Shown here: one piece after another, positions 54,970-64,000 of the stretch
How the letters are laid out: each line of letters starts with the position of its first letter
Position numbering within the stretch: position 1 is the stretch's first letter
DNA from: Sphingopyxis terrae subsp. terrae NBRC 15098
GTDB lineage: Bacteria > Pseudomonadota > Alphaproteobacteria > Sphingomonadales > Sphingomonadaceae
NCBI RefSeq assembly: GCF_001610975.1
Contig: NZ_CP013342.1
Location: 806,001 to 870,000, forward strand
Length of the DNA: 64,000 bases
Direction of reading: 5' to 3'
Notes under the pieces: generated by a model
Told to the model about the DNA's origin: nothing
Database searches by the model: none
The model's input: only the letters and a program-made list of their open reading frames with translations
Position numbers and translations under genes: made by a program

Positions 54970-57627
54970 TCATTCGGTATCGGAAATGGTCGCGATCAAG
55001 GCGGACGGGAAGGTCAGCGTAAATGCTGCGCCCCCGTCCGGATGATTGCTCGCCGAAACGGCGATGCCGAGCGCGTCGGCAAAGCCCTTGACGATCGCAA
55101 GCCCCAGCCCGCTGCCGCCGTGCCGGTCGCCGCCCTTCCCTTGCTCGAATGTGTCGAAGATTGTGCCTTCCGATCCCGGTTCCAGACCGCCGCCATGGTC
55201 GCGCACGGTCAGGGCTACGGCATCGGGCGTTCGGCGGCCAATGATGGCGATGGGCCCGGCGCTGCCGCCATGCTGGATCGCATTGGCGAGCAGATTGAGC
55301 AGAATGTGATGGAGCAGCCGCTCATCGACCCGGACAAGCGGAAGACCCGCGGGAACCTGGAAATCGACATGATGTCCGCGCAGCAGATCTTTCAGATCGT
55401 GGACCACAGCCGCCACGGCGTCGGTCAGATCGACGGGCGCCACATCCAGGTTGAGACCGCCTGAATCGAGGCGGACCAACTCGACGAGATTGTCGAGAAA
55501 ACGCCGCAATCGCGACACCTCCGCGCGCGCGAGCGGCAGCGCGGACGCGCCGGGGTGCTCGCTCGCCAGCGCCTCGATCGCGGCGGTCACGCCGGTCAGC
55601 GGGGTGCGCAGGTCGTGCCCGATCGACGAGAGCAGCGCGGCGCGGAGGCGGTCGCGTTCCTCGAGGACCGACAGGCTGCGCATCTCGTCCTCCAGATGCA
55701 AGCGTTCGTGCGCGAGCGCCGCCTGGCCCACGAGCGTGGCGAGCAGCGCGGCGCGGTCGGGCGAAATCGGGTCGCGGCCGTCCTCGCTCGCGATGCCGAG
55801 GATCGCAAGAACCCCGAGCCCGGTCTTGAGCGGATGAAACTGCCAGTCGGACGCAACGAGCGTATTCGTCCCGCGTCCCGCAGGTTCGCCGCTCGTCCAG
55901 GCCCACTCGGCCGCCGCCTGATCGATCGGCGAGATCGCCGCATCGACGGGCCGCGCGACCAGCGGTCGCAACAGCCCGCCCTGCTCGGCCAGAATGATGC
56001 TGCGTACGCCCAGCAAGCGCGCCACTTCCTCGCAGGTTACCGCAGCGGTGGTTTCGCGATCGGAGGCGCGCGCAAGCATCTGCGCGAAGGCGGCAAGCGA
56101 CGCATTTTCCTGCGCGCTGCGAACCCCGATCCGCGCGCGCGTCCGCAGCCGGCCGGCAAGATTGCTGACCACCGCGGCGACGCCGGTAAGGATCAACATG
56201 GTGAGGACGCTCTGCGGATCGGCGATCGTGAAGGTATGCCGCGGCTCGAGGAAGAAGAAGTTGAACGCCAGCGCCGCAACGAGGCTCGCGAACAGCCCCG
56301 GACGCAAGCCGTAAAGCGTCGCGGCGACAATCACCGGAACGAGATACAGCAGGTCGACCGCCCCGGTCCCGATCCATGGTTCGGCCAGACGCGCGGCGCC
56401 CGTCATCAGCGCGATGAGCCCCAGTCCGACCGCATAGCTCGACGGGCGCCCCCAGCCGCGTGTCCAGTCGAGACCCCGGCGCGTGGCAGGAGATTCGCGG
56501 GGTGACGGGATGACGTGGATGGCAAGGTCGCCCGCGTCGTGGATCAGCGCCTCGACGACCGAACCGTGGCGAAGTTCGAACCACCAGCTACGCTGCGACC
56601 TGCCGATGATAAGCTGGGTCGCGCGCATCACCTCGATCTGGCCGCGCAGTCCGGCAATAACGCTCTCCGCAGGAACGGTAGCGATCGTCGCGCCGAGGGT
56701 AGCGGCCAGTGCGAGCGACGCGGCTATCCGCCGCCGGGCATCGTCGTCGAAGGCCGCGCTTCGTGCCGTCTCGATATGCACCGCCGTCCATGGGGCGTTC
56801 AGCCCGTCGGCAAGGCGCTTTGCGGTGCGCACGAGCATATCGCTGCCTGGCTGTTCGCTGATCGCGACGAGGATCCGCTCGCCGGCCGCGAAGGTGCCCG
56901 CTTCGCCCGTCGCATCGAGATCGTGCAACATTTGCCGGTCGACGCTCAAAGCAGCTCGCCGGAGCGCCATTTCGCGCAGCGCCGAAAGGTTCGCCTTCGA
57001 AAAGAAATGGCCGAGGGCACGGCTTGCCTCGTGCGGCACATAGACCTTGCCATCGCGCAGCCGGTCGATCAGTTCGTCGGGCGGTAGGTCGACGAGCTTG
57101 ATTTCGGCTCCTTCGAACACGCTGTCGGGTACCGTCTCGCGAACGCGCACCCGGGTAAAGCTTGCGACGACGTCATTCAGGCTTTCGACATGCTGGACGT
57201 TGAGCGTCGTATAGACGTCGATCCCGGCGTTCAGCAGTTCCTCGACATCCTGCCAGCGTTTGGGATGCCGGCTGCCGTCCATATTGGTATGGGCATATTC
57301 GTCCACCAGCGCGAGTGTCGGGGCGCGGCGGAGCACGGCATCGATGTCCATCTCGGTCAGTTGGTGGCCGCGATAGGCGACTTCGCGGCGCGGCACGACC
57401 TCCATCCCGTCGAGCAGTGCTTCGGTCTCGGCCCGACCGTGCGTTTCCACCACGGCGACGACGACGTCCTGTCCGTCGCGCCGCAACGCGGCACCTTCGC
57501 TGAGCATCGCATAGGTTTTGCCCACGCCCGGCGCCGCACCGAGAAAAATCTTCAGCCGCCCGCGCGCCTCGCGCTTTGCCTGCCGCAACAGGGCTTCGGG
57601 TGAGGGTCTCTTGGTGGCCGATACCAT
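54970..57627 (-). CDS. kdpD: Osmosensitive potassium-channel sensor kinase KdpD
   Basis: 885 residues from ATG 57627. N-terminal KdpD domain with Walker A GAAPGVGKT at 30-38, a universal-stress-like region near 230-350, about four membrane helices (roughly 385-490), a GAF-like part, then HisKA with His671 in IGHDLRTP and an ATPase with NLLANAIQH and GGSGLGLAIVKG. It senses K+/turgor and signals to KdpE. Divergent from the kdpFABCE genes, unlike the usual kdpFABC-DE order. Confidence 0.95.
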   Translation of the reverse strand: MVSATKRPSPEALLRQAKREARGRLKIFLGAAPGVGKTYAMLSEGAALRRDGQDVVVAVVETHGRAETEALLDGMEVVPRREVAYRGHQLTEMDIDAVLRRAPTLALVDEYAHTNMDGSRHPKRWQDVEELLNAGIDVYTTLNVQHVESLNDVVASFTRVRVRETVPDSVFEGAEIKLVDLPPDELIDRLRDGKVYVPHEASRALGHFFSKANLSALREMALRRAALSVDRQMLHDLDATGEAGTFAAGERILVAISEQPGSDMLVRTAKRLADGLNAPWTAVHIETARSAAFDDDARRRIAASLALAATLGATIATVPAESVIAGLRGQIEVMRATQLIIGRSQRSWWFELRHGSVVEALIHDAGDLAIHVIPSPRESPATRRGLDWTRGWGRPSSYAVGLGLIALMTGAARLAEPWIGTGAVDLLYLVPVIVAATLYGLRPGLFASLVAALAFNFFFLEPRHTFTIADPQSVLTMLILTGVAAVVSNLAGRLRTRARIGVRSAQENASLAAFAQMLARASDRETTAAVTCEEVARLLGVRSIILAEQGGLLRPLVARPVDAAISPIDQAAAEWAWTSGEPAGRGTNTLVASDWQFHPLKTGLGVLAILGIASEDGRDPISPDRAALLATLVGQAALAHERLHLEDEMRSLSVLEERDRLRAALLSSIGHDLRTPLTGVTAAIEALASEHPGASALPLARAEVSRLRRFLDNLVELVRLDSGGLNLDVAPVDLTDAVAAVVHDLKDLLRGHHVDFQVPAGLPLVRVDERLLHHILLNLLANAIQHGGSAGPIAIIGRRTPDAVALTVRDHGGGLEPGSEGTIFDTFEQGKGGDRHGGSGLGLAIVKGFADALGIAVSASNHPDGGAAFTLTFPSALIATISDTE

Positions 57628-57677
57628 GCGCCCGCTTACCCCGGTCGCGGACACAGGGCCAAGCGACAATCGGCGAT

Positions 57678-57695
57678 CTTTATGGAATCCTTATG
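57678..57695 (+). promoter_or_regulatory. Putative KdpE operator (direct repeat)
   Basis: CTTTATG at 57678-57684 and CCTTATG at 57689-57695 form a direct repeat with an 11-base period, as expected for OmpR-family regulators. It lies in the divergent gap between kdpD and the kdp operon and is A/T-rich compared with its surroundings. Confidence 0.45.
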
Positions 57696-57793
57696 CGCCC
57701 GGCGAAAATCGACCGCGAAACTTTACGGCGAAGGGGCGTAGCGGCGTCGCATTCAGTCCGGCTCCCTCGGGAGTCGCCCTTTGCCGGAGACCT

Positions 57794-57880
57794 ATGATGA
57801 CCGATCTGATGTGGCTCGCCCTTACCGCGCTGCTGTTCGCAGCCACGCTCGGCTACGCGCGCATCTGCGACAAGGCCTGA
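57794..57880 (+). CDS. 28-residue membrane peptide preceding kdpF
   Basis: MMTDLMWLALTALLFAATLG then YARICDKA: a single hydrophobic helix with a charged tail, preceded by CCGGAGA. It ends two bases before the kdpF ATG. Small KdpF-like or KdpF-associated ORFs at this position occur in other proteobacteria (recalled). Function not established. Confidence 0.55.
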   Translation: MMTDLMWLALTALLFAATLGYARICDKA

Positions 57881-57882
57881 CC

Positions 57883-57972
57883 ATGAGCGCTTCGTCGATG
57901 CTCGCTGGCGCCGTCGCTGCGGCGCTGTTCGTCTATCTCGTGGTGGCGCTGCTGCGCCCCGAACGTTTCTGA
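57883..57972 (+). CDS. kdpF: KdpF, small subunit of the Kdp complex
   Basis: 29 residues, a single membrane helix ending VYLVVALLRPERF, the KdpF signature. It stabilises KdpABC in E. coli. Followed by kdpA after 14 bases containing GGAGG. Confidence 0.85.
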   Translation: MSASSMLAGAVAAALFVYLVVALLRPERF

Positions 57973-57986
57973 CCGGAGGCAATCCC

Positions 57987-59691
57987 ATGACCTTGTCCGG
58001 ATGGATGCTCATTTTCACCTTCGTCGCGATCCTTGCCCGTCCTTGCCAAACCGATGGGCCTCTGGCTCTTTGCCCTTTACGAAGGGCGCACGACCCCGCT
58101 TCATCGCATCCTGGGGCCAGTCGAGCGGGGCTTCTACCGGATGGCCGGGATCGACCCGACCGAAGAGCAGGGCTGGCGGCGCTACGCGCTTCACATGCTG
58201 CTGTTCAACCTCGCGCTGCTGCTTTTCACCTATGCGGTGCTGCGATTGCAGGGGGTACTTCCCGTTAATCCGCAAGGCTTCGGCGCGGTCGGCGCCGACG
58301 GCGCTTTTAATACGGCGGTCAGCTTTACGACGAACACCAACTGGCAATGGTATTCGGGCGAGACGACGCTGTCGAACCTGTCGCAGATGCTCGGGCTTAC
58401 GATCCAGAACTTCCTCTCCGCCGCCACCGGTATCGCGATTGCCTTCGCGCTGTTTCGCGGATTCGCAAGGCGCGAAACGGGAACGATCGGTAATTTCTGG
58501 GCCGATACGACGCGCATCACGCTCTATCTGCTGCTTCCCATCTGCACGGTCTACGCGCTGTTCCTGATCGCGAGCGGCGTGCCGCAGACGCTGGCGGGAT
58601 CGGTCCACGCAACGACGCTCGAAGGCGTGCGACAGACGATCGCGCTCGGTCCGGTCGCAAGCCAGGAAGCGATCAAGATGCTGGGGACCAATGGCGGCGG
58701 CTTCTTCAACGCCAACAGCGCGCACCCTTTCGAAAATCCGACCGCGCTCACCAATCTGATCCAGATGGTCTCGATCTTCCTGATCGGCGCCGGGTTGACG
58801 TGGTGCTTCGGCAAGGCGGTTGGCGACACGCGCCAAGGTTGGGCAATCCTCGCGGCGATGGGACTTATTTTCATCGCCGGCGCCAGCATTGCCTATTGGC
58901 AGGAGGCTGCCGGCAACCCCGCACTTCATTACCTCGGCGTTGGCGGCGGCAATATGGAGGGGAAGGAAGTTCGCTTCGGCATCGCCGCCTCTTCGCTCTT
59001 CGCCGTTGTCACCACGGCGGCGTCCTGCGGGGCCGTCAATGCCATGCACGACAGCTTCACCGCAATCGGCGGCCTGATCCCGCTACTCAACATCCAGCTC
59101 GGCGAGGTTGTGGTCGGCGGTGTCGGCGCGGGCATCTATGGCTTTTTGCTTTTTGCCATCCTCGCGGTGTTCGTCGCGGGCCTCATGGTGGGGCGCACAC
59201 CCGAATATGTCGGCAAGAAGATCGAGGCGCGCGAGGTCAAGCTCGCCGTCCTAGCCATTGCGATCCTGCCGCTGGTCATCCTCGGCTTCACCGCCATTGC
59301 CAGCGTGCTCCCCGCCGGGCTTGCCGGGCCGCTCAACAAGGGGCCGCACGGCTTCTCGGAGATTCTCTACGCGTTCAGCTCTGGGGCCGGTAACAATGGC
59401 TCGGCCTTTGCGGGCCTGAGCGCGGGCACTCCCTTCTACAATGCCATGATCGGGATCGCGATGTGGCTTGGCCGGTTCTTCGTGATCGTGCCGGTGCTCG
59501 CGATCGCCGGTAGCCTCGCCGCAAAGCGCCACACCCCCGCTACCAGCGGCTCTTTCCCCACCACCGGAGGGCTGTGGATCGGCCTGCTGATCGGGATCAT
59601 CCTGATCATAGGCGGCCTCACCTTCCTTCCCAGCCTCGCGCTAGGTCCCGTCGCCGATCATCTCTCGATGATGGCTGGCCAGCGCTTCTGA
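57987..59691 (+). pseudogene. kdpA: kdpA with one-base frameshift near the 5' end
   Basis: The expected start ATG 57987 (RBS GGAGG) reads [17 protein letters not shown], then loses frame at a CCC run (58036-58038). The rest, [15 protein letters not shown] to LSMMAGQRF, is in the +1 frame and continues with full KdpA features, including [19 protein letters not shown] and [12 protein letters not shown] selectivity loops. Removing one C gives 567 residues, near the E. coli 557. A TTG at 58033 could start a 552-residue protein lacking the first helix half. Either a real disruption, a recoding site, or a sequence error. Confidence 0.8.
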
Positions 59692-59703
59692 GGGATCAGC
59701 GAC

Positions 59704-61734
59704 ATGACGACTCCAACCTCGATGTTCAGCCCCGCACTGGTCGTTCCGGCGATGCGTGATGCGATAAGGAAGCTCAATCCGCGCGAGCTGATGCGCAACC
59801 CCGTGATGTTCACCACCGCCTGCGTTGCCCTGCTCATGACGGTGCTGCTCGCGCTCGGCGACCCCGGCCTGTCGCTGGGTTTCGAAACCCAGCTCGTCGC
59901 CTGGCTCTGGCTCACCGTGCTTTTCGGCACCTTTGCCGAAGCCCTCGCCGAGGGACGCGGGCGCGCCCAGGCGGCCTCGCTTCGCGCGACGAAGGCCGAG
60001 TTGCGCGCCAAACTGATGCTCGGCGTCGGCGAGACTTATGAAATCGTCGCCGCAAGCCAGCTCGAAAAGGGCGAGATCGTGCTGGTCGAAACGGGCGACC
60101 TCATCCCCGCCGACGGCGAGGTGATCGAAGGCGTCGCATCGGTCAACGAAGCGGCGATCACCGGCGAAAGCGCCCCTGTGATCCGCGAGGCCGGCGGCGA
60201 TCGTAGCGCCGTGACAGCCGGCACGCGCGTCATCTCCGACCGCGTCAAGGTGCGCGTCACTGCCGAGCCGGGCCAGGGTTTTCTCGACCGCATGATCGCA
60301 CTCGTCGAAGGCGCCGAGCGGCGCAAGACGCCCAACGAGATTGCGTTGACGATCCTGCTCGTCGGGCTGACCATCATCTTCCTGATCGCCGTCGCGACCA
60401 TTCCGGGCTTCGCGTCCTATGCCGGCGGATCGATCCCGGTCGCATTGCTCGCGGCCCTGCTCATCACGCTGATCCCGACGACCATTGCGGCGCTGCTCTC
60501 CGCCATCGGGATTGCCGGAATGGACCGCCTCGTGCGCTTCAACGTGCTGGCCAAGTCGGGCCGGGCCGTCGAGGCCGCGGGCGATGTTGATGTTCTCCTG
60601 CTCGACAAGACCGGCACGATCACGATCGGCGACCGCCAGGCCAGCGAGTTCCGCGCGCTGGCGGGCGTCGATGACGAGACTCTGGCCGAGGCCGCACTAC
60701 TCGCCAGCCTGGCCGACGAAACCCCCGAGGGCCGTTCGATCGTGACACTTGCGCGCGAACGCTATGCGATCCGCGTGGCGGCGCTTCCGGCCGGGTCCGA
60801 CGTCATCCCCTTCACCGCGCAAACGCGCCTTTCGGGGGTCACGGTCGCCGGGGTGACGATCCACAAGGGCGCGGTCGATTCGATCTTCAAGGCCCACCCC
60901 GACACCGTATCCTCGCCTGCCGCGCAGGAGTTGCGCCGCATAACGGACGAAGTTGCGCGCGCCGGCGGCACGCCGCTCGCGGTGGTCAGGGACGGGCGTC
61001 TGCTCGGCGCCATCCACCTGAAGGACGTCGTGAAGGCGGGCGTTCGCGAACGCTTCGGCGAATTGCGCAAGATGGGCATCCGCACCGTTATGATTACGGG
61101 CGACAACCCGCTGACGGCCGCGGCGATCGCCGCCGAAGCCGGGGTGGACGATTTCCTGGCCGAAGCGACGCCCGAGGACAAGCTTGCCCTCATTCGCCGC
61201 GAGCAGGCCGAGGGACGGCTCGTTGCCATGTGCGGCGACGGCACCAACGACGCCCCCGCGCTGGCGCAGGCCGATGTCGGCGTCGCGATGAACACCGGCA
61301 CGCAGGCGGCGCGCGAGGCGGGCAATATGGTCGATCTCGACAGTGATCCGACCAAGCTGATCGAGGTTGTGGGTCTGGGCAAGCAATTGCTGATGACGCG
61401 CGGCGCGCTGACGACCTTTTCGGTCGCTAACGATGTCGCCAAATATTTTGCGATCATCCCGGCGATTTTCGTCTTTCTCTATCCTGAGCTCGGCGTTCTC
61501 AACGTCATGCGCCTTGCCACGCCCGAAAGCGCGGTGCTGTCGGCGATCATCTTCAACGCCTTGATCATTCCGTGCCTCGTCCCGCTTGCCCTCAAGGGCG
61601 TGCGCTACCGGCCGATGCCTGCCGGCCCGTTGCTCGCGCGCAATCTATCGATCTTCGGCCTCGGCGGACTGGTGGCGCCATTCGTCGGCATCAAGCTGAT
61701 CGACCTCGCCGTGTCCGGCCTCCAGCTTGCGTAA
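59704..61734 (+). CDS. kdpB: K+-transporting P-type ATPase, catalytic subunit KdpB
   Basis: 676 residues. Phosphorylation site DKTGT with Asp301, TGES actuator loop, [20 protein letters not shown] hinge, and membrane helices at both ends. It hydrolyses ATP to drive K+ through KdpA at the inner membrane. It begins 12 bases after kdpA. Intact. Confidence 0.97.
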   Translation: MTTPTSMFSPALVVPAMRDAIRKLNPRELMRNPVMFTTACVALLMTVLLALGDPGLSLGFETQLVAWLWLTVLFGTFAEALAEGRGRAQAASLRATKAELRAKLMLGVGETYEIVAASQLEKGEIVLVETGDLIPADGEVIEGVASVNEAAITGESAPVIREAGGDRSAVTAGTRVISDRVKVRVTAEPGQGFLDRMIALVEGAERRKTPNEIALTILLVGLTIIFLIAVATIPGFASYAGGSIPVALLAALLITLIPTTIAALLSAIGIAGMDRLVRFNVLAKSGRAVEAAGDVDVLLLDKTGTITIGDRQASEFRALAGVDDETLAEAALLASLADETPEGRSIVTLARERYAIRVAALPAGSDVIPFTAQTRLSGVTVAGVTIHKGAVDSIFKAHPDTVSSPAAQELRRITDEVARAGGTPLAVVRDGRLLGAIHLKDVVKAGVRERFGELRKMGIRTVMITGDNPLTAAAIAAEAGVDDFLAEATPEDKLALIRREQAEGRLVAMCGDGTNDAPALAQADVGVAMNTGTQAAREAGNMVDLDSDPTKLIEVVGLGKQLLMTRGALTTFSVANDVAKYFAIIPAIFVFLYPELGVLNVMRLATPESAVLSAIIFNALIIPCLVPLALKGVRYRPMPAGPLLARNLSIFGLGGLVAPFVGIKLIDLAVSGLQLA

Positions 61735-61744
61735 GGACAATTCC

Positions 61745-62332
61745 ATGCTTTCCGAACTCAAATCCGCCCTTCGTCCCGCGCTCGTGCTGACCGCGCTTTT
61801 CGCTCTCCTCCTCGGTCTGGTCTATCCGCTCGCGCTGACGGCTATGGGCCAGCTCGTCTTTCCGGAGCAAGCCAATGGCAGCCTCGTCCGCGACGGTTCA
61901 AAGATCGTGGGATCGAAGCTGATCGGCCAGAGGTTCCTGGCCGACGCCTATTTCCACGGGCGCCCCTCGGCCGCCGGCGCCGATGGTTATGATGCCGCCG
62001 CTTCCTCGGGGTCGAACCTCGGTCCGGCGAGCAAAGCGCTCGCCGATCGCGTCGCCGCCGACGTCAAGGCCCTCACTGCAACGGCACCGGGCCGCCCTGT
62101 CCCGCCCGACCTGGTGACGACCTCCGCCTCGGGGCTGGACCCCCACATCAGCCCCGAGGCGGCTTTTTTCCAGATTGCCCGCGTGGCGAAAGCGCGCGGC
62201 ATCGACGACGCCAGCCTCCGAGCACTGGTCGAGGCATCTGTCGAACACCCGTTGGCAGGGATCCTTGGCGACAGGCGCGTCAACGTGCTGATGCTCAATC
62301 GGGCACTCGACGCGCGCTTCCCGACGAAATAG
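61745..62332 (+). CDS. kdpC: K+-transporting ATPase subunit KdpC
   Basis: 195 residues from ATG 61745. One N-terminal membrane helix (ALRPALVLTALFALLLGLVY) and then FHGRPSAAG, SSGSNLGPASKAL and the C-terminal GLDPHISPEAAFFQ block of KdpC. It stabilises the complex and may aid ATP binding. Confidence 0.95.
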   Translation: MLSELKSALRPALVLTALFALLLGLVYPLALTAMGQLVFPEQANGSLVRDGSKIVGSKLIGQRFLADAYFHGRPSAAGADGYDAAASSGSNLGPASKALADRVAADVKALTATAPGRPVPPDLVTTSASGLDPHISPEAAFFQIARVAKARGIDDASLRALVEASVEHPLAGILGDRRVNVLMLNRALDARFPTK

Positions 62333-62341
62333 GCTGGCCGG

Positions 62342-63034
62342 ATGGTGCCACCGGCAAAAATCCTGATCATCGAGGACGATGCCCATATCCGGCGGCTGCT
62401 GCAGGCCACGCTGCAGCGCGCCGGTCATCAGGTGATCGAAGCTGACAGCGCCAGGCAGGCGATGGCCCTGTTCGACATCGAGCGGCCCGATGTCGTGCTG
62501 CTCGATCTCGGCCTGCCCGATCGTGACGGGCTGGAATTGATCGAGCCGCTGCGGCTGCGCTCGAACGCCACGCTGATCGTCGTATCGGCGCGCGAAAACA
62601 GTGTCGAGAAGGTGACGGCGCTGGATCTGGGCGCCGACGACTATGTCACCAAGCCCTTCGATACCGAGGAATTGCTCGCCCGGATCCGCACGGCGCTGCG
62701 CCACCAGCGCGCGTTCGCGTCCGGCGAGGAACCCACCGTTGTCGAGGCGGGCGCGCTGCGAATAGACCTTGCGCACCGCCGCGTCTTTCGCGGCGCCGAG
62801 GAGGTTCATCTGACCCCGAAGGAATATGGCGTCCTGGCCGAACTTGCGCGCCGTCCCGACCGCGTCCTGAGCCACACCCAATTGCTGACCTCGGTGTGGG
62901 GTCCGGCCCAGGCCGATCGCGTGGAATATCTGCGGATCGTCGTCCGCGGACTGCGCCAGAAACTGGAAGAAGATCCGTCGCAACCGAAGCGGATCGTCAA
63001 CGAACTGGCCGTGGGGTACCGGCTGCGGACCTAG
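62342..63034 (+). CDS. kdpE: Response regulator KdpE
   Basis: 230 residues. Receiver with EDD near the N-terminus, phospho-Asp in VVLLDLGLPD and Lys of TKPFD; C-terminal OmpR-type winged helix (LTPKEYGVLAELAR, RIVNELAVGYRL). It activates kdp transcription on a signal from KdpD. It is the last gene of the kdp operon, physically apart from its kinase. Confidence 0.95.
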   Translation: MVPPAKILIIEDDAHIRRLLQATLQRAGHQVIEADSARQAMALFDIERPDVVLLDLGLPDRDGLELIEPLRLRSNATLIVVSARENSVEKVTALDLGADDYVTKPFDTEELLARIRTALRHQRAFASGEEPTVVEAGALRIDLAHRRVFRGAEEVHLTPKEYGVLAELARRPDRVLSHTQLLTSVWGPAQADRVEYLRIVVRGLRQKLEEDPSQPKRIVNELAVGYRLRT

Positions 63035-63083
63035 TTTGGCCGATTTCGGACAGTCAGCTTTTGCCCCGGCAAATGCGATGCCG

Positions 63084-64000
63084 TCATGCCGGCCGCCGAG
63101 CATAGTGGCCGAAGGCAGCGATGACGGCATAGCAAGCGGCGGGAAGGAGCAGCGCGAGCCCAAGATGCCCGGTGAGGTCCGCGATTGCACCGGTCGCGAG
63201 CGGGACCACGGCACCTCCAAAGATCGCGATATTGATGATCCCTGACCCGTCGGCAGCGCGGGGACCGAGCTTTTCGGACGCGAGGCTGAAGATCGTCGGG
63301 AACATGATCGCGTTCATCAGGCCTATGGCAAGCAGGCTGTAGCCCGACAGAGCACCGGTCGTGCTGGTGGAGACAAGGATCAGCGCGATCGCGCCGACCG
63401 CGACCCAGGCGAGCAGCTTGCCCGGACTGATGACGCGCATCACTGCCGATCCGATGAAACGCCCAGCCATCGCGCCGCCCCAATAGAGTCCGATGAGCTT
63501 GCCCGCCGCCTGTTCCTGCAGGGCCAGGACGTGCCCCTGCATCAGGTAGCTGACGATCAACGACCCGATCGACACTTCAGCGCCAACATATAGGAAGATG
63601 CAGAGAGCGCCGAAGCCGAAACGCGGACGCCTTAGCAGGTCAAAACCCGCAAACGCGGCACTCGCCTCATGCCGCTCGCCCTTCAGGCGCTTGCGGAACA
63701 TCCACACGGTCGCCGCCACGACCGCAAGCGCGACCGCAATGCCGAGATAGCCATGCACAATCGCGAGGCTTTCGGAAGTGCGATAGGCGTCGAGCTCGGC
63801 GCCCGATAGCTGATCGGCGCTCACTTTTGCCAGACCGCCGAGGATAAGCGTCGACCCTGCGACCGGGAACAGCGTGGTACCCAGCGAGTTGAACGCCTGT
63901 GCGAAGGTCAGGCGGCTGTGCGCTGTCTCAGGCTTACCAAGCAGCGAGATCAGCGGATTGGCAACGACCTGCACGATAACCACCCCGCTCGCGAGGACAA
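63084..64000 (-). CDS. FucP/GluP-type sugar MFS transporter (N-terminus outside window)
   Basis: The frame is open past base 64000, so the N-terminal part is missing. The visible ~305 residues contain VQVVANPLISLLGKPETAHS, RLTFAQAFNSLGTTLFPVAG and helices typical of the fucose/glucose/galactose:H+ symporter family, ending YARRPA. Inner membrane, proton-coupled sugar uptake. Specificity not readable. Convergent with kdpE. Confidence 0.86.
   Translation of the reverse strand, partial: VLASGVVIVQVVANPLISLLGKPETAHSRLTFAQAFNSLGTTLFPVAGSTLILGGLAKVSADQLSGAELDAYRTSESLAIVHGYLGIAVALAVVAATVWMFRKRLKGERHEASAAFAGFDLLRRPRFGFGALCIFLYVGAEVSIGSLIVSYLMQGHVLALQEQAAGKLIGLYWGGAMAGRFIGSAVMRVISPGKLLAWVAVGAIALILVSTSTTGALSGYSLLAIGLMNAIMFPTIFSLASEKLGPRAADGSGIINIAIFGGAVVPLATGAIADLTGHLGLALLLPAACYAVIAAFGHYARRPA

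Overview
The window is high-GC, gene-dense alphaproteobacterial chromosome. The best fit is a sphingomonad (Sphingomonadales, plausibly Sphingopyxis or a close relative). This is inferred from the PhyR/NepR/EcfG general stress response, paired TorF-type porins, class III ADH formaldehyde detoxification, the arginine succinyltransferase genes and the palindromic intergenic repeats. No tRNA, rRNA, CRISPR array, prophage or complete insertion sequence was recognised. Most genes lie in short operons with 1-4 base start/stop overlaps.

Layout. 1-3.9 kb: end of a BaiN/HI0933 flavoprotein, a DEAD-box helicase and a quinone reductase. 4-8.1 kb (minus): a six-gene formaldehyde/C1 operon (frmA, VOC, purU, VOC, ProX-like deacylase, fghA). 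8.2-10.9 kb: an orphan protein, sdaA and sodB. 11-16.2 kb (minus): a translationally coupled DNA-repair operon (radical SAM protein, UdgX fusion, metallo-beta-lactamase exonuclease, ATP-dependent ligase). 16.3-21.8 kb: a general stress response island with an HWE kinase, PhyR, two EcfG-type sigma factors, NepR and a BLUF photoreceptor; the phyR and nepR-ecfG promoters look EcfG-dependent. 21.9-35.8 kb: mixed housekeeping and accessory genes (PQQ sugar dehydrogenase, ubiG, lysC, trhO, GMC oxidase, CDF exporter, malate synthase G, diguanylate cyclase).

36-41.8 kb: an arginine succinyltransferase cluster (M20 hydrolase, astA, astB) followed by gamma-glutamyltransferase and a thioesterase. 41.9-48.2 kb: ilvA diverging from a four-gene coupled catabolic-looking operon (beta-hydroxyacid dehydrogenase, exported amidohydrolase, FAD oxidoreductase, FMN alpha-hydroxyacid dehydrogenase). 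48.2-51.4 kb: two TorF-family porins and ispG. 51.5-54.9 kb: a less GC-rich patch with a frameshifted small gene, an unlisted 57-residue membrane protein, a DUF5063 gene, short repeats, a fatty-acid-type hydratase/SDR pair and an IS110 remnant. 55-63 kb: a rearranged Kdp system, with kdpD divergent from a short ORF-kdpF-kdpA-kdpB-kdpC-kdpE operon and an apparent one-base frameshift near the start of kdpA. The window ends inside a FucP/GluP-type sugar transporter.

The best leads for something new are: (1) the rSAM/UdgX/Exo/Lig operon as one repair pathway; (2) the light-sensor-containing stress-response island with two EcfG paralogs and a nearly leaderless nepR; (3) a CPG2-like M20 enzyme standing in for AstE; (4) the C1 operon with duplicated VOC proteins; (5) the kdpA frameshift. 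All functions are assigned by reading motifs; no database search was run.
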